Below are positions 60,937-64,000 of a DNA stretch of 64,000 bases, piece after piece (the first letter of the stretch is position 1; every line of letters begins with the position of its first letter). Source of the DNA: Flavobacteriales bacterium. Lineage in GTDB: Bacteria; Bacteroidota; Bacteroidia; Flavobacteriales_E; Vicingaceae. Below the pieces are notes generated by a model that was not told the origin of the DNA, did no database searches, and was given only the letters and a program-made list of their open reading frames with translations. The stretch covers positions 62,001 through 126,000 of the forward strand of contig JACJZB010000007.1 of NCBI GenBank assembly GCA_020635815.1. The letters run 5' to 3'. Position numbers and translations under genes: made by a program.

Positions 60937-62343
60937 ATGGGGTATTCGATAATTACATCAGCACATATCAATCAGTTAATCAGTATTGTTGGGAATAAGT
61001 ATGTGCTTTTTGATGAAGAAAGCTTGGATAAATATTCTCATGATGAAACTGAGGATTTTAAATTTTATCCAGAAGTGGTGGTTTTACCTCGAACTCCAGA
61101 AGAAATATCAGCAATACTTAAAATATGTAATAAAGAAAACATTCCTTTAACACCAAGAGGTGCCGGAACAGGGTTGAGTGGAGGGGCTTTACCTATCAAT
61201 AAAGGTATTTTGCTATCGATGGAAAGGTTTAATGAAATATTAGAAATTGACGAAAGAAATTTGCAAGCAACAGTTGAGCCTGGAGTAATTACGCAAGTTT
61301 TTCAAGAAGCAGTTAAACAAAAAGGATTGTTTTACCCGCCAGACCCAGCAAGTAAAGGCAGTTGTTTTTTAGGAGGAAATATAGCAGAAAATTCAGGAGG
61401 ACCAAAAGCAGTTAAGTATGGTGTGACAAAAGATTATGTTCTAAATTTAGAAGTTGTCTTACCAAATGGTGAAATTGTTTGGACTGGTGCTAATGTTTTA
61501 AAAAACTCTACAGGTTATAATTTAACTCAATTAATTGTTGGTAGTGAAGGAACTCTAGGGGTAGTTACAAAGGCTGTTTTTCGTTTACTTCCTCATCCAA
61601 AGTTTGATTTATTAATGTTAGTTCCATTTTATAGTGCAGCAGAAGCTTGTGCTGCTGTAGCTGATATATTTAAAGCTGGGGTTATTCCTTCAGGCATTGA
61701 ATTTATGGAAAGAGATGCTTTAGTATGGGGAAGTAATCACTTAGGAGATAGTAGCATAGCTATCCCTGAAAATATTGAAGCCCATTTATTAATAGAAGTT
61801 GATGGAAATGATTTAGATGTGTTGTATAAAGATTGTGAAACAATAAATAAGGTGTTAGAAAACTATAATTGTGATGAGATTTTATTTGCTGATGATGCTG
61901 TTCAGAAAGATAAGTTATGGAAAATTAGAAGGGTAGTAGGTGAGGCTGTAAAAACAAAATCCATTTATAAAGAAGAAGATACAGTAGTTCCAAGAGCTGA
62001 ACTTCCAGTATTATTGAAAGGTGTAAAAAGAATTGGAAAAGAATACGGATTTAAATCTGTGTGCTATGGGCATGCAGGAGATGGAAATCTTCATGTAAAT
62101 ATTATTAAAGATAACATGACAGATGAAGCTTGGAATAATGAATTACCAAAAGCAATTAGAGAAATTTTTAAACTTTGTGTAGATTTAAAAGGGACTGTTT
62201 CAGGAGAACATGGTATTGGGTTAGTACAAAAGGAATACATGGATATTCCTTTTAATGAAACTATGATAAAACTCCAAAAAGATATTAAAAATCTATTTGA
62301 CCCTAACAATATTCTTAACCCGAATAAGATTTTTTTAAAGTAA
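60937..62343 (+). CDS. FAD-linked oxidase, GlcD-like (glycolate/D-lactate dehydrogenase type)
   Basis: The protein has 468 aa. The FAD-binding PP-loop is TPRGAGTGLSGGALPINKGILLSMERFNEI (quoted as TPRGAGTGLSGGALP), with GCFLGGNIAENSGG-like SCFLGGNIAENSGG, VGSEGTLGVVTKAVFRLLP, and C-terminal YGHAGDGNLHVNI and SGEHGIGLVQKEYM for substrate and metal. It oxidises a 2-hydroxy acid, probably glycolate or D-lactate. The companion GlcE/GlcF genes are not adjacent; the Fe-S module at 15.9-18.4 kb is not an obvious partner. Confidence 0.92.
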   Translation: MGYSIITSAHINQLISIVGNKYVLFDEESLDKYSHDETEDFKFYPEVVVLPRTPEEISAILKICNKENIPLTPRGAGTGLSGGALPINKGILLSMERFNEILEIDERNLQATVEPGVITQVFQEAVKQKGLFYPPDPASKGSCFLGGNIAENSGGPKAVKYGVTKDYVLNLEVVLPNGEIVWTGANVLKNSTGYNLTQLIVGSEGTLGVVTKAVFRLLPHPKFDLLMLVPFYSAAEACAAVADIFKAGVIPSGIEFMERDALVWGSNHLGDSSIAIPENIEAHLLIEVDGNDLDVLYKDCETINKVLENYNCDEILFADDAVQKDKLWKIRRVVGEAVKTKSIYKEEDTVVPRAELPVLLKGVKRIGKEYGFKSVCYGHAGDGNLHVNIIKDNMTDEAWNNELPKAIREIFKLCVDLKGTVSGEHGIGLVQKEYMDIPFNETMIKLQKDIKNLFDPNNILNPNKIFLK

Positions 62344-62351
62344 GTAAAATA

Positions 62352-62376
62352 AAAAAACCGCTATTGCGGTTTTTTT
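62352..62376. terminator. Bidirectional terminator between the GlcD-like and Spy-like genes
   Basis: AAAAAACCGC pairs with GCGGTTTTTT (62352-62361 with 62366-62375) around TATT. Confidence 0.92.
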
Positions 62377-62384
62377 ATTCTGTA

Positions 62385-62885
62385 TTATTTTGTAGAAGGA
62401 GATGGAGGAGGAGTATCTCTCATTTTTCTCAACAACTCTCTTTTAAAGTTTTCTTCAGCTTTATAAAATTCACCTACTTTTTGTATTGGTAAAACTGATT
62501 TAAATTTAGCTAAATACTCTTTTTCTAAATTCAATTCTTTTTGTTTTGTTTCAATCCTTTTATTTAGTATTTCTTCAATTTTAGCATCAGAAACATCTTC
62601 ATCCTGTTTAGTAGCTCTTTTTAATGTTTTAAGTTCTTTAAAAATAACCTCTTTTTTAGTTTGAAATTCATTATAAACTGGCCAAAATTTCTCAGCTTCG
62701 GCAGGAGTAAGATCTAGTTTTTCGGTAAGGTAAGCAATTTTCATAGCTTTTAATTTTTCTGAGTCTGGTTTGTAAAAACACTCCGGAGCACCTTTTTTAT
62801 CATGCTTTTTATGTTGTTGTGCCGATACAGTTGTAGTGCCTAGCATTACAATTAACAATCCTGCAATTATTGTTCTAATTTTCAT
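62385..62885 (-). CDS. Periplasmic LTXXQ-like (Spy/CpxP-like) helical protein
   Basis: The protein has 166 aa. Signal peptide 1-22 (cut after VSA), a His/Lys-rich start (QQHKKHDKKG), then helices with LTEKLDLTPAEAEKFWPVYNEFQ, which carries the LTxxxAxxFWPxYxE pattern, followed by a long charged helix. Such proteins sense or chaperone envelope stress and often accompany ECF factors. Its start overlaps the upstream membrane-protein gene by 11 bp. The C-terminus is proline-rich (PPPSPS). Confidence 0.85.
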   Translation of the reverse strand: MKIRTIIAGLLIVMLGTTTVSAQQHKKHDKKGAPECFYKPDSEKLKAMKIAYLTEKLDLTPAEAEKFWPVYNEFQTKKEVIFKELKTLKRATKQDEDVSDAKIEEILNKRIETKQKELNLEKEYLAKFKSVLPIQKVGEFYKAEENFKRELLRKMRDTPPPSPSTK

Positions 62886-63321
62886 AATCTTCTATAATTA
62901 AGTTAATACTAATGTTGTCATTTATTAAATAATCAATTATTTCTTCGTTGTTTGTTTGTTCTGAAAATGTATTGACTTCTTTTTCAGCATAAACTTCATA
63001 TATCATGTCCTCATTAAATTCAATCAGTTCTTCATCAATGATGCTTTCACTTAATTGTTCTGTTGTATAGTTTATATTGTTGCTATTGGGTTGTAAAGTG
63101 TAAATAGTCATTATAATTATTAAAACACCAATAGTTGGTGCTAAAATTCGATATGGTAAATTCTCAAATGTATTTTTCACTTGTTTATCTTCCATTTTTT
63201 TATGGATAATTACTTGAGGTAATAGCTCAAAGTAATTTTCGGGTGTGGAAAAACTATTTTTTTTACCAATTTTATTTAGAATTGATGAAGTATTTTCGTT
63301 TCTATTTTTTTTATTTACCAT
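62875..63321 (-). CDS. Single-TM protein, possible anti-sigma factor
   Basis: The protein has 148 aa. A basic cytosolic N-terminus (about 1-56, with FSTPENYFELLPQVI, a motif seen in Bacteroidota ECF-linked membrane proteins), one TM helix (about 60-76) and an acidic periplasmic tail. It lies between an ECF sigma gene and a Spy-like gene, which is the usual place of an anti-sigma factor. It has no zinc-binding HxxxCxxC motif, so the assignment rests on position and topology. Confidence 0.65.
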   Translation of the reverse strand: MVNKKNRNENTSSILNKIGKKNSFSTPENYFELLPQVIIHKKMEDKQVKNTFENLPYRILAPTIGVLIIIMTIYTLQPNSNNINYTTEQLSESIIDEELIEFNEDMIYEVYAEKEVNTFSEQTNNEEIIDYLINDNISINLIIEDYEN

Positions 63322-63353
63322 TTGTATTTAAGACTTAAAATATTTAAAAAGGT

Positions 63354-63902
63354 TTAATCTTCTTTTAAAAATGTTTCTATTTTTTTTACAGCATGATGGT
63401 AAGAAGCTTTTAAAGCACCAACAGAAGTTGATAAAATTTCTGATATTTCTTCGTATTTTAATTCATCATAATATTTCATGTTAAAAACCAACCTTTGTTT
63501 TTCGGGTAAACTTAAAATAGCTTTTTGTAGCTTTAATTGTATTTCATCTCCATTGTAGTAGTTATCAGAAGCTAGTTGATTTGACAAATCTTTTTCCACA
63601 TTATGAATTGGAATAAATAGAATTCGTTTCTTTTTATTTAAGAAAGTAATACACTCGTTTGTTGCAATTCGATAAAGCCAAGTAAATAGCTGAGCATCTT
63701 CCTTGAAATCATCTAGTCCGTTCCAAGCTTTTATAAAGGTGTTTTGAGTTATGTCATCTGCATCATCGTGGCTTATTACCATTCGCCTAACATGCCAATA
63801 AACTCGCTCTTGGTATTGTTTTACAATTAAATCAAAAGCGTAGTTGCGAGATTTTTCATCTCTAAAAAGTTTTAAAAGTGTTGCATCGTTGTTGTTTGTC
63901 AT
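63354..63902 (-). CDS. ECF-type sigma factor
   Basis: The protein has 182 aa. Region 2: YAFDLIVKQYQERVYWHVRRMVISHDDADDITQNTFIKAW and QLFTWLYRIATNECITFLNKKK (quoted in part: HDDADDITQNTFIKAW, LFTWLYRIATNE). Region 4: LPEKQRLVFNMKYYDELKYEEISEIL, SVGALKASYHHAVKKIE. Resembles RpoE-like factors of Bacteroidota. It starts a three-gene operon (sigma, TM protein, Spy-like), suggesting envelope-stress control. No motif of the type at 52619 is seen in the 98 bp upstream that the window shows. Confidence 0.9.
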   Translation of the reverse strand: MTNNNDATLLKLFRDEKSRNYAFDLIVKQYQERVYWHVRRMVISHDDADDITQNTFIKAWNGLDDFKEDAQLFTWLYRIATNECITFLNKKKRILFIPIHNVEKDLSNQLASDNYYNGDEIQLKLQKAILSLPEKQRLVFNMKYYDELKYEEISEILSTSVGALKASYHHAVKKIETFLKED

Positions 63903-64000
63903 GTTTCACCCTAGAAATAGGTTGATAGTTTTAAATAAAAATTGATTTATATAGAATAGGATATTGTTTCTTTTTTATATTTAAGCCTTGGTATTGTTAT

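Overview
The window reads as chromosomal DNA of a marine-type Bacteroidota, most likely order Flavobacteriales. The evidence is a strongly AT-rich composition, several perfect Bacteroidota -10 boxes (TAnnTTTG), a short primary sigma factor without region 1.1, type IX secretion C-terminal domains (PKD and SprB-type repeats), menaquinone synthesis by the futalosine route (MqnE), DnaE fused to a DnaQ-like exonuclease, and an LptD-like outer-membrane protein. No insertion sequence, integrase, plasmid or phage gene is visible.

Layout. 1-5.2 kb: a YbbR-like protein cut by the window edge, coaE, a secreted TPR-like protein, a CaiB-type CoA-transferase, an NlpC/P60 peptidase and a TPMT-like methyltransferase. 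5.2-11 kb: rpoD, a TerB/DnaJ protein, rhomboid protease, thioredoxin-like protein, mnmD, a cysteine-cluster protein, a haem lipoprotein and a YwbE-like protein. 11-19 kb: LptD-like barrel, cell-wall amidase, MlaD/MCE lipid-transport protein and a two-gene Fe-S electron-transfer module with a HAD phosphatase between its halves. 19-26 kb: two lipoprotein enzymes (alpha/beta hydrolase, inorganic pyrophosphatase) and a methylmalonyl-CoA mutase operon that holds a duplicated STAS-like gene between its two subunits. 26-34.6 kb: GDPD, SRPBCC/GyrI protein, mqnE, a T9SS metalloprotease, a hotdog protein, a nitronate monooxygenase-like protein and thioredoxin. 34.7-38.9 kb: dnaE.

38.9-47.9 kb is a complete type II-C CRISPR-Cas locus: a very large Cas9 (1578 aa, all nuclease residues present), an AAA/ATPase_2-type ATPase, cas1, cas2 and an array of 11 repeats (36 bp) with 10 spacers. 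The upstream gap of 553 bp carries a clear tracrRNA gene on the minus strand and, closer to cas9, a second tracrRNA-like gene. The second copy has its own -10 box and paired changes in its stems, so it looks like a selected RNA rather than plain decay. Anti-repeat polarity shows that the array is transcribed leftward, towards cas2. The double tracrRNA and the ATPase inside the operon are the most unusual parts of the window.

48-64 kb: a THUMP/RlmL-type rRNA methyltransferase; a large T9SS SprB-repeat protein; an ECF sigma module whose presumed targets (a PepSY-like secreted protein, and a 36-aa membrane peptide coupled to a SET-domain protein) share an almost identical promoter motif; trxB; 3-hydroxyacyl-CoA dehydrogenase; an LptF/LptG permease with two glycosyltransferases; dapD; tRNA-Arg(ACG); a GlcD-type FAD oxidase; and a second ECF sigma cluster with a membrane protein and a Spy-like periplasmic protein.

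Most operons end in strong rho-independent terminators. The start codons of several genes were moved downstream because the longer reading frame begins inside a -10 box or a dispersed repeat. Everything rests on reading the sequence; no database search or folding program was run.
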